Below are positions 5,705-6,031 of a stretch of DNA of 6,031 bases, one piece after another; the stretch's first letter is position 1; each line of letters starts with the position of its first letter. The translations under genes were made by a program, and so were the position numbers. Origin of the DNA: Oscillospiraceae bacterium. Lineage in GTDB: Bacteria; Bacillota; Clostridia; Oscillospirales; Ruminococcaceae. Under the pieces are notes generated by a model that saw only the letters and a program-made list of their open reading frames with translations, was not told where the DNA came from and did not search any database. The DNA lies in the NCBI GenBank assembly GCA_900752625.1, contig CAADWC010000253.1:1-6031 (forward strand), given 5' to 3'.

Positions 5705-6031
5705 TTAAAATGGTACTCCGCCGTCTGACAGCACCTCAAAATCATCAAATTCTCCCATATTAAGCTGTTTTCCGGTGTCCTGCGGCTGGCCTTGCGTATT
5801 TGACTGCTGAGGCGGTGATGGAGGATTATTTGAATTCTGCTGATAATTATTATTCTGATAACCGCCCTGAGACGCGCCGTCAGCTCTTTCACCCGTAAAC
5901 GAAACGCTGTCTACAAATACCTCTGTAACATAGTGCTTTGTACCGTTCTTATCGTCGTATGTTCTTGTTCTGAGATTCCCCCCAAGCGCAATCATTCTGC
6001 TTTTTGTAAAATCCCTGCCGATAAAGTCAGC
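5705..6031 (-). CDS. ssb: Single-stranded DNA-binding protein, N-terminus cut by window edge
   Basis: SSB coats single-stranded DNA in the cytoplasm; on conjugative elements it protects the transferred strand and supports its conversion to double strand. The reading frame is open to the right edge, so the visible 108 residues (starting ADFIGRDFTKSR) lack roughly the first half of the OB fold. The visible part matches the second half of the fold: a basic turn (FTKSR), then LGGNLRTRTYDDKNGTKHYV and TEVFVDSVSF, which correspond to the family's GxLxTRxYxDxxGxxxYxTEV region. A Gln/Asn/Pro-rich disordered linker follows, then an acidic tail ending DFEVLSDGGVPF. The tail keeps the D...PF tip that binds partner proteins, but two glycines replace the usual acidic pair. 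The in-frame ATG at 5995 is internal and is not the start. The stop (TAA) lies 17 bases before the next gene's ATG, so the two are probably co-transcribed. The identification is secure; assignment to the element rather than the host rests on context. Confidence 0.93.
   Translation of the reverse strand, partial: ADFIGRDFTKSRMIALGGNLRTRTYDDKNGTKHYVTEVFVDSVSFTGERADGASQGGYQNNNYQQNSNNPPSPPQQSNTQGQPQDTGKQLNMGEFDDFEVLSDGGVPF

Noticed and set aside
5680..5892. 70-codon minus-strand frame overlapping ssb and the next gene's start
   Set aside because: It is an out-of-frame reading of the SSB linker and tail, which are well supported in the other frame.

Overview
The window looks like a fragment of a conjugative element (integrative conjugative element or plasmid) from a low-GC Firmicute. 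A Ruminococcus-like clostridium is my best guess. The guess rests on AT-rich codon use, strong AGGAGG-type ribosome binding sites, a TTG start, and a membrane protein with a Thr/Lys-rich stalk of the kind common in Ruminococcus surface proteins. No marker gene proves the taxon.

Layout: every protein gene I can support is on the minus strand, so transcription runs from right to left. The right edge cuts a single-stranded DNA-binding protein gene (ssb). Then follow a membrane-anchored TrsD/TraD-like protein resembling the N-terminal part of VirB4, a VirB4/TrsE-like transfer ATPase with intact Walker A and B motifs, a membrane-anchored protein with an M23/LytM-like fold that has lost its zinc ligands, and a membrane protein with a cytosolic receiver-like domain, a Thr-rich extracellular stalk and a C-terminal Big_2 immunoglobulin-like domain. 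Gaps are 2 to 24 bases and several ribosome binding sites overlap the end of the gene before, so this is one translationally coupled operon. It ends at two hairpins (1199-1236 and 1128-1157).

To the left lies an intergenic region (965-1233) and then a separate minus-strand gene for a DNA-binding protein with two winged-helix (HTH_36/replication-initiator-like) domains. The last 121 bases are AT-rich and hold no gene or convincing terminator that I can see.

The intergenic region is the least explained part. It carries a near-consensus plus-strand promoter (TTGACT, 17 bases, TATTAT, with an extended -10 TG). About 190 bases downstream is a perfect 11-bp hairpin followed by six T. Together they define a candidate small RNA that runs against the operon's 3' end. 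Inside it is a 27-codon open frame whose start (MGVAYITYDLR) recalls small Cas2/VapD-like proteins.

Working model: the operon builds the ATPase and the cell-envelope part of a Gram-positive type IV secretion apparatus and supplies SSB for the transferred strand. The winged-helix protein and the small transcript may control the element. The model is inferred from family knowledge and gene order; no relaxase, coupling protein or integrase is in view.
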